Below, in pieces: positions 25,611 to 35,006 of a stretch of DNA of 64,000 nucleotides. Every line of letters starts with the position of its first letter. Positions within the stretch are counted from its first letter, which is position 1. Under the pieces are notes generated by a model. The model had not been told where the DNA came from. It saw only the letters and a list, made by a program, of their open reading frames with translations, and did not search any database. The stretch is from Mycolicibacterium sp. CR10 (GTDB lineage: Bacteria > Actinomycetota > Actinomycetes > Mycobacteriales > Mycobacteriaceae): the NCBI RefSeq assembly GCF_005222675.1, contig NZ_STGE01000048.1, positions 48,000-111,999 on the forward strand. Reading direction: 5' to 3'. Position numbers and translations under genes: made by a program.

Positions 25611-25859
25611 GTGCCCAAAGACCAAGACATTCTCTCCGACATCAACGAGCTCGTGGCCGAAGAGAAGGACCTGCGCGCCAAGCTCCAGCACCACGAGATC
25701 GACGAGACCGAGGAGCACCGACGGCTCAAGGCGCTCGAGGTGCAACTCGACCAGTGCTGGGACATGCTGCGGCAGCGGCGCGCGCTGCGCGAGACCGGGG
25801 GTGATCCGCAGGATGCGCAGGTGCGTCCCGCCGATGAGGTCGAGGGCTACATCGGCTAG
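25611..25859 (+). CDS. Small coiled-coil protein, Rv0898c-like (DUF2630)
   Basis: 82 residues from GTG 25611. Almost all helical and highly charged (DINELVAEEKDLRAKL, HEIDETEEHRRLKALEVQLDQCWDMLRQRRA), the DUF2630 pattern of Rv0898c. Function unknown; probably a two-helix bundle. The stop TAG at 25857-25859 directly abuts the ATG of the FAD oxidoreductase, so they are cotranscribed. Confidence 0.9.
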   Translation: MPKDQDILSDINELVAEEKDLRAKLQHHEIDETEEHRRLKALEVQLDQCWDMLRQRRALRETGGDPQDAQVRPADEVEGYIG

Positions 25860-27431
25860 ATGTCGGGCGGCGGCATGACCCAGCACGTGGCGCGCACGGA
25901 CGTCGTTATCGTCGGCGGCGGGCACAACGGCCTGGTCGCCGCCGCGTACCTCGCCAGGGCAGGCCGGCGCGTGCAGGTCCTCGAACGCCTCGACCACGTG
26001 GGCGGGGCGGCAGTGTCCGCGCACGCGTTTGACGGCATCGACGCGCGGCTGTCGCGCTACTCCTATTTGGTGAGCCTGCTGCCGCAGAGAATCGTCGACG
26101 ACCTCGGCGTGCGGATCAGATTGTCACGGCGCCGGTATTCGTCGTACACGCCCAACCCCTCCGATGGTGGACGGACCGGGCTGCTGATCGGTCCGGACTC
26201 CACCTTCGGCGCCGTCGGTGCGGACGCCGACGAGGCCGGCTTCGCCGACTTCTACCGACGCTGCCGAACCGTGACGTCACGGCTGTGGCCGACGATGACC
26301 GAGCCGCTGCACACCCGTTCCGAGTTGCGCCGCGCCGTGATCGGCGACGACGCCGAAGCCGCATGGACGGCGATCTTCGAGCGCCCCATCGCCGAGGCCA
26401 TCACCGCGTCGGTGGGCAATGATCTGGTCCGCGGCGTGATGGCCACCGACGCACTGATCGGCACGTTCGCCCGCGTCGACGACGAAACCCTCAGGCAGAA
26501 CGTCTGTTTCCTCTATCATCTGGTCGGCGGCGGAACCGGCGACTGGGACGTACCGATCGGCGGGATGGGCGCTGTCAGCGGCGCCCTGGCGGCGGCCGCA
26601 ACAGGGGCTGGAGCCGACATCGTCACCGGTGCAGACGTTTACGCGATAAATCCGGACGGCGAAGTGCGCTACCGGCACGGCGATGCTGAGCACCGGGTCA
26701 GTGCCGATCACGTGCTGGCCAATGTGACGCCGGTCGTCCTGGCCCGACTACTGGGCGAAGACGAGCCCACACTGGCGCCCGGAGCGCAGGTCAAGGTCAA
26801 TCTGATGCTCCGGCGACTGCCGCGGCTTCGCGACCAAACCGTCACTGCCGAAAAGGCTTTCGGCGGAACATTCCACATCAACGAAACCTTCACCCAGCTC
26901 GACTCGGCGTATCGTCAGGCGGTCGCGGGCTCGGTGCCCGAGCCACTCCCGTGCGAGATCTACTGCCACTCGCTGGCCGACCCGACGATCCTGTCCGATT
27001 CGCTGCGGGCCGCGGGGGCGCAGACGCTGACGGTGTTCGGGCTGCACACACCGCATAGTCTGGTGACGTCGGGGACCCCTGACCGGATGCGCGACACACT
27101 GACGTCGGCGGTGCTCACCTCGTTGAATTCTGTTCTCGCCGAACCGGTTCAGGACGTGCTGATGGAGGATACGGCGGGCCGGCTCTGCATCGAGGCCAAG
27201 ACCACGTTCGACCTCGAGCAGTCACTGGGCATGACAGCAGGCAACATCTTCCACGGCGCGCTGTCCTGGCCGTTCGCGGAGGACGACGAACCGCTGGAGA
27301 CGTCGGCACAGCGTTGGGGTGTCGAGACGGCCCACGAGCGGATTCTGTTGTGCGGATCGGGTTCTCGACGTGGCGGCGCGGTGTCGGGCCTCGGTGGACA
27401 CAATGCGGCGATGGCGGTGCTGCAGGGCTAG
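25860..27431 (+). CDS. FAD-dependent phytoene dehydrogenase-like oxidoreductase (Rv0897c-like)
   Basis: 523 residues. N-terminal FAD-binding VVIVGGGHNGLVAAAYLARAG, and the C-terminal RILLCGSGSRRGGAVSGLGGHNAA that completes the flavin site in phytoene desaturase/CrtI and retinol saturase relatives. Substrate unknown; no carotenoid genes are nearby. Start may be ATG 25860 or ATG 25875. The 3' end overlaps the convergent MarR gene by 4 bp. Confidence 0.9.
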   Translation: MSGGGMTQHVARTDVVIVGGGHNGLVAAAYLARAGRRVQVLERLDHVGGAAVSAHAFDGIDARLSRYSYLVSLLPQRIVDDLGVRIRLSRRRYSSYTPNPSDGGRTGLLIGPDSTFGAVGADADEAGFADFYRRCRTVTSRLWPTMTEPLHTRSELRRAVIGDDAEAAWTAIFERPIAEAITASVGNDLVRGVMATDALIGTFARVDDETLRQNVCFLYHLVGGGTGDWDVPIGGMGAVSGALAAAATGAGADIVTGADVYAINPDGEVRYRHGDAEHRVSADHVLANVTPVVLARLLGEDEPTLAPGAQVKVNLMLRRLPRLRDQTVTAEKAFGGTFHINETFTQLDSAYRQAVAGSVPEPLPCEIYCHSLADPTILSDSLRAAGAQTLTVFGLHTPHSLVTSGTPDRMRDTLTSAVLTSLNSVLAEPVQDVLMEDTAGRLCIEAKTTFDLEQSLGMTAGNIFHGALSWPFAEDDEPLETSAQRWGVETAHERILLCGSGSRRGGAVSGLGGHNAAMAVLQG

Positions 27432-27847
27432 TCCGCGATCAGTTTGTCGACGATCGACCGCAGGTTGGCCAGGTCGACCTCGTCGAGTCCGGTGACGACC
27501 TCGGGTGCCGGATCGTCGACCGCGTCGATCGCGGCGATCATGGCGAGGCCGGCATCGGTCAGCGATACCACCTTGCAACGGCGGTTGGCCGGATCCACCT
27601 GGCGCCTCACGAGCCCACGGTCCTCCAGGTCGTTGATGGCGACAGTTGCCGCAGGCGCGTCGACGGTCGCGGCCGCAGCGACCTGCTTCACCGACAACGG
27701 CCCTCGCCTCAGCCGTTGGAGGATGCGGATCCTGCTGAACGGAAGACCGGATCTTTCAACGACCGCCCGCTTCCAGCCGTCGCGGTTGTCGTGCACCACC
27801 GCGGCGAGATCCCGCCATAACCGATCGACGGACTCCCTATCGGACAC
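27428..27847 (-). CDS. MarR family transcriptional regulator
   Basis: 139 residues with a winged helix: FSRIRILQRLRRGPLSVKQVAAAATVDAPAATVAINDLEDRGLVRRQ. Cotranscribed with the MFS pump upstream (11-bp overlap), the common arrangement in which the regulator represses its own pump operon and is released by a toxic ligand. The palindromic site at 29294-29306 ahead of the pump is a candidate operator. Confidence 0.9.
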   Translation of the reverse strand: MSDRESVDRLWRDLAAVVHDNRDGWKRAVVERSGLPFSRIRILQRLRRGPLSVKQVAAAATVDAPAATVAINDLEDRGLVRRQVDPANRRCKVVSLTDAGLAMIAAIDAVDDPAPEVVTGLDEVDLANLRSIVDKLIAD

Positions 27848-29294
27848 GCGCTCGCTCCCCCGCGGTTGATCCCGATATCAACGGCACCAGCAGCTCAGCC
27901 GAACGCAGTCCCCGTCTGGATGTCGCGTACAGACCGAGCGCGAGGATCACCAGACCCAGGCCGACGCAGATGAACCACAGCGGCCGCGTGGCCGTCGCGA
28001 AGTCGGTTCCCGCTGTTGCCATCGCCGAACCCGCAACTGAACCGCACAGTGCCACACCGATACTGACGCCGACCTGGCGGCTGGTCGAGGTCACCGCCGA
28101 CGCCGCACCGGCCCGATCGAGCGGCATCCCGCTGACCGCGGCATTCGTGATCGGGGCGTTGACCATCGAGAACCCGATACCGAACACGGTGAAGACCACC
28201 AACAGCTCCCACACCGGCGTCGTCGCGGTCAGGAAGGTCAGCATGGCCGACGCGGCGGTGATCAACGTGCCTGCCGCCACCAGGGACGGCCGGGCGCCGA
28301 AGCGACCCACCAGGCGTCCCGACAATGGCGAGAACAGCAACGCCCCCAGTGCAATCGGCAGATAGATGAGGCCGGTGTGCATCGCCGAGTAGCCGCGCTC
28401 GGCCTGCAGGTAGAGCGACATCATGAACAGGAACGCGCCCCACGCGGCGAACGCGCTGACCGCGGTGACGGTGGCCGCGGTGAACGGGATGCTCCGGAAG
28501 AACCTCAGATCGATGAAGGGATCGTGGCGGCGGGATTCGTAGCGCAGGAACGCGCCGAAGGCGACCACGGCCACCGCCGCGATGACGATGACGCGGGCGC
28601 TGGTCCAGCCCAGCACCGGCCCTTCGATGAGCGCGTAGACGATGCCGAACAGAAAGAGCACGGCCAATCCCTGGCCGATGGGGTCGACGTTTCGCATGGT
28701 CGCCGACTTGGACTCGGGCACAAACAACGCGGTGAGCAGGATTGCCGCCGCACAGATGGGCAGGTTGATCCAGAACACCGACCGCCAGCCGATGGAATCG
28801 ATGAGCAGGCCGCCGACGATCGGGCCCAGAGACATCGAGATGCCGACCACGCCGCCCCAGATGCCCAACGCCCGGGCGCGCTCCACCGGACCCGTGAAGA
28901 TCTGCGAGATGATCGACAGCGCAACGGGATTGAGCATGGATCCGCCGATGCCCTGCAGGAATCGGGCTCCGATCAGCGTATCGATCGTCGGCGCCAGGCT
29001 GCAGGCCAGCGACCCGAGGGCGAACAGCGTGAGCCCGATCTGGAACACCCGCCGGCGGCCGAAGCGATCGCCGGTGGCCCCGGAGAGCATCAGCAGCGAC
29101 GCGAGCACCAGGGTGTAGATATCCACCACCCACTGCATCTGTGCCGGTGAGGCGTGCAGATCGGTGCGGATCGCCGGGATCGCGACGTTGACGATGGTGG
29201 CGTCCATCGACACGATGAGCAGGCTCAGGCAGCAGGAGACCAGGATGACGGTCTTGCGCCTCGAGGTCATCGCAGCGACGACACTTTCATTCAC
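27837..29294 (-). CDS. MFS drug exporter, EmrB/QacA (DHA2) type
   Basis: 485 residues, about 14 membrane helices. Diagnostic motifs: MDATIVNVAIP in helix 1, GDRFGRRRVF after helix 2, and the GGSMLNPVALSII helix. This family exports cationic or hydrophobic drugs by proton antiport across the plasma membrane. Start GTG 29294; ATG 29270 is an alternative that removes MNESVVAA. The downstream MarR gene overlaps its end by 11 bp. Confidence 0.92.
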   Translation of the reverse strand: MNESVVAAMTSRRKTVILVSCCLSLLIVSMDATIVNVAIPAIRTDLHASPAQMQWVVDIYTLVLASLLMLSGATGDRFGRRRVFQIGLTLFALGSLACSLAPTIDTLIGARFLQGIGGSMLNPVALSIISQIFTGPVERARALGIWGGVVGISMSLGPIVGGLLIDSIGWRSVFWINLPICAAAILLTALFVPESKSATMRNVDPIGQGLAVLFLFGIVYALIEGPVLGWTSARVIVIAAVAVVAFGAFLRYESRRHDPFIDLRFFRSIPFTAATVTAVSAFAAWGAFLFMMSLYLQAERGYSAMHTGLIYLPIALGALLFSPLSGRLVGRFGARPSLVAAGTLITAASAMLTFLTATTPVWELLVVFTVFGIGFSMVNAPITNAAVSGMPLDRAGAASAVTSTSRQVGVSIGVALCGSVAGSAMATAGTDFATATRPLWFICVGLGLVILALGLYATSRRGLRSAELLVPLISGSTAGERARVR

Positions 29295-29306
29295 ACAACC
29301 ATTGTG
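29294..29306. promoter_or_regulatory. Palindromic site upstream of MFS-MarR operon (candidate MarR operator)
   Basis: CACAACCATTGTG: five-base perfect arms CACAA/TTGTG around a 3-nt spacer. It sits at the translation start of the MFS gene, and a second related half-site (ACAACTGTTCAC) follows at about 29312-29323. MarR proteins bind such 5-8 bp inverted repeats. Predicted only. Confidence 0.45.
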
Positions 29307-29367
29307 AAACTACAACTGTTCACGATGCAAGGTGCACTTCGTCACGCTCGCGCGGCGAAAGAACGGA

Positions 29368-30672
<1,305 letters not shown>

Positions 30673-30777
30673 TGGGATCCCTTCGCGTCTCTCTGGGTCT
30701 GTCGGGAAAGCTTCTAAGTCTGCCTACAAAAGGTAGTCCCATTCCAGCAGTCACGCCCGCGGGGGGCAGACGCGGGG

Positions 30778-31428
30778 TCAGACGGGTTCTTTGAGACCCG
30801 CGACTTCGACCGCGAACTCGGCATACGTCGCCCCGAAGGCGTCCACGACGTCGTCGATGCTGACCGTAGTTGCATGGGCCATGTCCAGCGCCACCTGCTG
30901 CAGCGCGGTGATCACGAACGCGCCCCACACCGCAGCCACCAGTTTGACCCGCCGGTTGTTGACACTCACCCCCATGCGCTCGGCCAACACGACGTCGACG
31001 GCGCTGGCCCGGAACTCCACAGCAGCTTGCCGCAACGTTGCCGAGGACAGCGTGATCCGCAGGATCTGCAGCAGACGCTTCGAGGACAGCGCTCCCTCGG
31101 AGGCGAACTTGGTGTGCTCCGCCATCGCCAAATAGGCGCGCCGCAACGCCTCGAAGTTTCCGAGCTCGACCGGCTGCAGCGCCAGCTCCCTGGCCGCGAT
31201 GTCGAGCACCTCGTCGACCAGCGCCAGCGCGATGGCGTCCTTGGTGGCGAAGTAGCGGCTGAACGTCCGGGGTGATACGTCGGCGATGGCGGCGATCTGG
31301 TCGACGGTGGTGCCGTCGAAACCCTGCCGATCACACAGGCCCACTGCCGCGTCGATCAACGTGGCACGGGTCCTGCGCTTCTTACGTTCGCGCAGACCGA
31401 GGACAGGTGCCCCCCTTGCTTCAGCCAC
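30778..31428 (-). CDS. TetR family transcriptional regulator
   Basis: 216 residues. N-terminal helix-turn-helix TTVDQIAAIADVSPRTFSRYFATKDAIAL; the C-terminal ligand domain is not assignable. It lies directly upstream of gltA2 on the same strand but 105 bp apart, so it could be a separate unit. Target and ligand unknown. Confidence 0.92.
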   Translation of the reverse strand: MAEARGAPVLGLRERKKRRTRATLIDAAVGLCDRQGFDGTTVDQIAAIADVSPRTFSRYFATKDAIALALVDEVLDIAARELALQPVELGNFEALRRAYLAMAEHTKFASEGALSSKRLLQILRITLSSATLRQAAVEFRASAVDVVLAERMGVSVNNRRVKLVAAVWGAFVITALQQVALDMAHATTVSIDDVVDAFGATYAEFAVEVAGLKEPV

Positions 31429-31600
31429 GTTCGGATGCTAACCGCTCAGGCTATGAATTGAGTATGAATCTGGCACCTTCAGACAGTTGCCGAGGCAAGT
31501 AAACCTGCCGGGGATCGTCACGGTCTGCCTGCGTCGGGGACCCGGTCTCGGGCAAACGCGGGAAGCTCGGGGCAGCGTCAGCACCCCGAGGTGGGACCGA

Positions 31601-32257
31601 CTACGGCTGCAGGCGCTCGACGAGCGAGCCGCTGACCCGAATCCTGTTGTGCACCCGGTTCTCCCGGCCCTGCCAGAACTCAACGGACTCGGGGGCGATC
31701 AGATAGCCACCCCAGTGCGGCGGCACCGGTACGTCGTCGATGTCGGCGAATCGCTCGGTGACGTCGGCAAGCTGCTGCAGAAGCGCCGCGCGCGATGCGA
31801 TCGGCCGGCTCTGCGAGGACGCCCATGCGCCCAGCTGCGACCCCCGTGGCCGCTTGGACCAATAGTCGGCCGTCGCCTCCGCAGAAACCTTCGTGACCGG
31901 GCCGCGGACGTGGACCTGGCGCCCCAGCAGGAACCACGGGAAGGTCGCCGACGCGTACGGGCTGGCGGCCAGCTGCTCGCCCTTGTCGGAGTCGTAGTTG
32001 GTGTAGAAACTGATGCCGGACTCGTCCACGCTCTTGCACAACACGGCACGCGTGACGGGCCTTCCGTCGGCGTCGACGGTGCCGACGACCATCGCGTTAG
32101 GCTCGGCGACACCCGCCTGCTGGGCCTCGTTCAACCAGCTGTTGAGCAGATCGACCCAGCCGACATCGAGCCAGTCGGCGTCGAGATCGCTACTGCCGTC
32201 CTTCTCCACCGATCCGTATTCCACCCGCATCCGCGCCAGGTCATCAGAAGTGCCCAC
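31601..32257 (-). CDS. pdxH: Pyridoxamine 5'-phosphate oxidase
   Basis: 218 residues with the PdxH blocks: MVVGTVDADGRPVTRAVLCKSVD (FMN contact), FYTNYDSDKGEQLAASPYA, FPWFLLGRQVHVRG and the C-terminal HNRIRVSGSLVERLQP (PLP/FMN and dimer contacts). Uses FMN and oxygen to make pyridoxal 5'-phosphate. Diverges from citA with 64 bp between starts. Confidence 0.95.
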   Translation of the reverse strand: MGTSDDLARMRVEYGSVEKDGSSDLDADWLDVGWVDLLNSWLNEAQQAGVAEPNAMVVGTVDADGRPVTRAVLCKSVDESGISFYTNYDSDKGEQLAASPYASATFPWFLLGRQVHVRGPVTKVSAEATADYWSKRPRGSQLGAWASSQSRPIASRAALLQQLADVTERFADIDDVPVPPHWGGYLIAPESVEFWQGRENRVHNRIRVSGSLVERLQP

Positions 32258-32321
32258 GCGACAACGCTACGCCCGCGGTGCCGTTTGGTCGGCCCGCCGA
32301 CGTGGGTGCAACAATCGGCGC

Positions 32322-33440
32322 ATGACAGCCGTGCCGAAGGATTTCGCTCCCGGGTTGGCGGGCGTGGTGGCGTTCGAGACCGAGATCGCCGAACCGGACA
32401 AGGACGGCGGCGCGTTGCGCTACCGCGGCGTGAACATCGAGGACCTGGTCGCCGACGGTGTCACCTTCGGTGACGTGTGGGGACTACTGGTCGACGGCCG
32501 GTTCGGACAGGGTCTGCCGCCCGCCGAACCGTTCCCGCTGCCGATCCACAGCGGCGACGTGCGCGTCGACGTTCAAGCAGGCCTGGCGATGCTGGCGCCG
32601 ATCTGGGGCTACCCACCGCTGCTGGACATCGACGACGAGACCGCACGCGACCAGTTGGCGCGGGCGTCGGTGATGGCGCTGTCTTATGTCGCCCAGTCCG
32701 CGCGTGGCATCTACCAACCCGCGGTGCCCCAACGCACGGTCGACGGATGTGACACCGTCACAGCGCGATTCATGACGCGGTGGCAGGGCGATCCCGATCC
32801 TCGGCATGTCGAGGCCATCGACGCCTACTGGGTCAGCGCCGCCGAGCACGGCATGAATGCGTCGACCTTCACCGCGCGCGTCATCGCATCGACGGGCGCC
32901 GACGTGGCAGCGGCGCTGTCGGGTGCGATCGGCGCGATGAGCGGACCACTGCACGGCGGCGCCCCGGCGCGGGTGATCCCGATGATCGAAGAGGCCGAGC
33001 GGACCGGCGACGCGCGAGCGGTGGTCAGGGGCATCCTGGACCGCAAGGAGAAGCTGATGGGCTTCGGGCACCGCGTGTACCAGGCCGAGGATCCGCGCGC
33101 CCGGGTGCTGCGTGCGACGGCGAAGCGGCTGGCGGCCCCGCGGTACGAGGTGGCCGCCGCGCTCGAACAGGCCGCGCTGACCGAGCTGCGCGAACGCCGC
33201 CCCGACCGGGCGATCGAGACCAACGTCGAGTTCTGGGCCGCGGTGATCCTCGACTTCGCGCAGGTGCCGCCCAGGATGATGCCCGCCATGTTCACCTGTG
33301 GACGCACCGCGGGCTGGTGTGCCCACATCCTCGAGCAGAAGCGGCTCGGCAAGCTGGTGCGACCGTCGGCGATCTACGTCGGCCCCGCACCGCGCAGCCC
33401 GGAGTCGGTCGAGGGCTGGGACCTACTCCAACGCTCATGA
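32322..33440 (+). CDS. citA: Second citrate synthase CitA
   Basis: 372 residues from ATG 32322. It carries LHGGAPARVIPMIEE, GFGHRVYQAEDPRARVL and a C-terminal CGRTAGWCAHILEQ, the short citrate synthase type (M. tuberculosis CitA 373). It lacks the N-terminal domain of GltA2 and is only distantly related to it. The role of the second enzyme, perhaps a methylcitrate-like or stress function, is unsettled. Confidence 0.94.
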   Translation: MTAVPKDFAPGLAGVVAFETEIAEPDKDGGALRYRGVNIEDLVADGVTFGDVWGLLVDGRFGQGLPPAEPFPLPIHSGDVRVDVQAGLAMLAPIWGYPPLLDIDDETARDQLARASVMALSYVAQSARGIYQPAVPQRTVDGCDTVTARFMTRWQGDPDPRHVEAIDAYWVSAAEHGMNASTFTARVIASTGADVAAALSGAIGAMSGPLHGGAPARVIPMIEEAERTGDARAVVRGILDRKEKLMGFGHRVYQAEDPRARVLRATAKRLAAPRYEVAAALEQAALTELRERRPDRAIETNVEFWAAVILDFAQVPPRMMPAMFTCGRTAGWCAHILEQKRLGKLVRPSAIYVGPAPRSPESVEGWDLLQRS

Positions 33441-33620
33441 CCGGCACCGGTCAGCGTGCGGTGTTCGCTCGGCGGGCGTTGCACTGAGTGCCGGGCCGCA
33501 GTGCTGCTGGCTTTGACCGGCCGCCACGACCTGCCACCGAGATTCTCCGTGGTCTGAGCGATGACTTTCACGACGGCGCCCGGTCTGTACCTTGCAGCCA
33601 CATCTGACTGAGGAGAAAAC

Positions 33621-34085
33621 ATGGCCGAGGAAAATCTCAACAACGCACCCATGCTGGTGCCGCACCTCATCGTCGACGACGCCGCCGCGGCGCTCGACTT
33701 CTACGCCAAGGCGTTCGGCGCCGAGGAGCAGACGCGACTTCCCGGCCCCGGCGGCAAGCTGATGCACGCCTGCACGCTGATCAACGGCTCCCCGGTGTTC
33801 CTCAACGACGACTTCCCCGAATTCAACGACGGTAAGTCGACGACGCCGGCCGCACTGGGCGGCTCCTCGGTGACGATCCATCTGCACGGACCCGACGTCG
33901 AAGGCCGCTTTGCGCGGGCGATCGATGCCGGTGCCACCGTCGTCAGCCCCCTGGAGGACCAGTTCTGGGGCGACCGGTACGGAGTCGTCAAAGATCCGTT
34001 CGGACACCAGTGGTCGCTGGCCGAATCCGTGCGCGAGGTCGACCTCGCCGAGATGGTCGCCAGCATGGGAGGCGGCGAGAGTTAG
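33621..34085 (+). CDS. VOC/glyoxalase superfamily protein (Rv0887c-like)
   Basis: 154 residues forming two paired beta-alpha-beta-beta-beta modules: VPHLIVDDAAAALDFYAKAFGAEE at the N-terminus and FWGDRYGVVKDPFGHQWSLAE at the C-terminus, the PhnB-like subgroup. The metal ligand pattern is incomplete, so catalysis is not certain. AGGAG at about 33609-33614 is the ribosome site. Confidence 0.92.
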   Translation: MAEENLNNAPMLVPHLIVDDAAAALDFYAKAFGAEEQTRLPGPGGKLMHACTLINGSPVFLNDDFPEFNDGKSTTPAALGGSSVTIHLHGPDVEGRFARAIDAGATVVSPLEDQFWGDRYGVVKDPFGHQWSLAESVREVDLAEMVASMGGGES

Positions 34086-34189
34086 CCCGCCGCCGGGATA
34101 TTCGGCGGACAGCGTCACGCCCTCCGGTGTGTTTGCCACCCGGCGGGCCGGCTTCGCGGTGTAATGGCCCTTCAGCTCGCCATGGGGGC

Positions 34190-34206
34190 GCCCGCGCAGC
34201 GCGGGC
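34190..34206. other. Strong GC hairpin upstream of DUF4239 gene
   Basis: GCCCGCGCAGCGCGGGC forms a seven-pair stem with a 3-nt loop, 24 bp before the GTG start at 34230, after the VOC gene. No T-run follows. It could be a weak terminator for the VOC gene or a translation-affecting structure. Confidence 0.4.
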
Positions 34207-34229
34207 CTGGGGGACGGAGTCGTTGAACT

Positions 34230-35006
34230 GTGATCTGGCTTCTGCAGGTTCCCGCACCGATCCTCGGTTTCCTCTGGATAGTCGTTGTGGTCGGGATCTC
34301 GGTCGGTGGGCTGATCGTGTTCCGCAAGGTGGTCTCCCACACCAGGCTCGAGAATGCCAACGCAGTCTCCGGCACCGTCTTCCAACTCGCGGGCGTCCTC
34401 TATGCCGTGCTCGTCGCCTTCGTCGTGGTCGTCGTATGGGAACAGTTCGGGGACGCCGAGGACGCCAGCGGACTGGAAGCCGCGGCGATCGCCGACCTGC
34501 TGCGCGACTCCTCGGCGCTGCCGGCAGATTCTCGGAGCGAGGTGCAGCGAGTCCTCCTCTCCTACACCAGGGACGTCATCGAGGACGAGTTCCCGCGGAT
34601 GCAGCGCGGCGAGACGATCGAGGAACAATCCGACGAACTGGCCGGCGTGTGGGATACCTACCTCACTGTCCAACCGGCGACCCGCAACGAGATCGCCTTC
34701 TTCGATCACGCCATCGTCCGGTTGAACGACCTCAGCGCGCACCGCAAGATGCGCGTCTCGACCGGCGAGGCGTCCGTCCCGGGTGAGCTCTGGGTCCTGC
34801 TGCTGGGCGGCGGTGGCGTCGTGATGGCGTTCACGTTCCTGTTCGGAACGCGCGATCTCGTCGTCCACTCCCTGGCCGTCGGTCTGTCGGCGGCCCTGCT
34901 GGGATTCGTCATGTATCTCATCTTCGCGCTGGAGCATCCGTACGTGGGGGCACTGTCGGTGCAACCGACCGCCTACGCGAATGTGCTTCAGGCCTGGGCG
35001 GATTAG
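34230..35006 (+). CDS. DUF4239 family membrane protein
   Basis: 258 residues from GTG 34230. Four hydrophobic segments: two near the N-terminus (PAPILGFLWIVVVVGISVGG and LAGVLYAVLVAFVVVVVW) and two at the C-terminus (VLLLGGGGVVMAFTFLFG, LLGFVMYLIFALEHPY), with a helical soluble domain between, the DUF4239 layout. Function unknown; bestrophin-like channels have been suggested for some members. Stop region overlaps the convergent GH1 stop by 4 bp. Confidence 0.88.
   Translation: MIWLLQVPAPILGFLWIVVVVGISVGGLIVFRKVVSHTRLENANAVSGTVFQLAGVLYAVLVAFVVVVVWEQFGDAEDASGLEAAAIADLLRDSSALPADSRSEVQRVLLSYTRDVIEDEFPRMQRGETIEEQSDELAGVWDTYLTVQPATRNEIAFFDHAIVRLNDLSAHRKMRVSTGEASVPGELWVLLLGGGGVVMAFTFLFGTRDLVVHSLAVGLSAALLGFVMYLIFALEHPYVGALSVQPTAYANVLQAWAD

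Noticed and set aside
34190..34206. GC hairpin considered as a Rho-independent terminator
   Set aside because: Strong stem but no T-run, and it is close to the next gene start; listed only as a structure.
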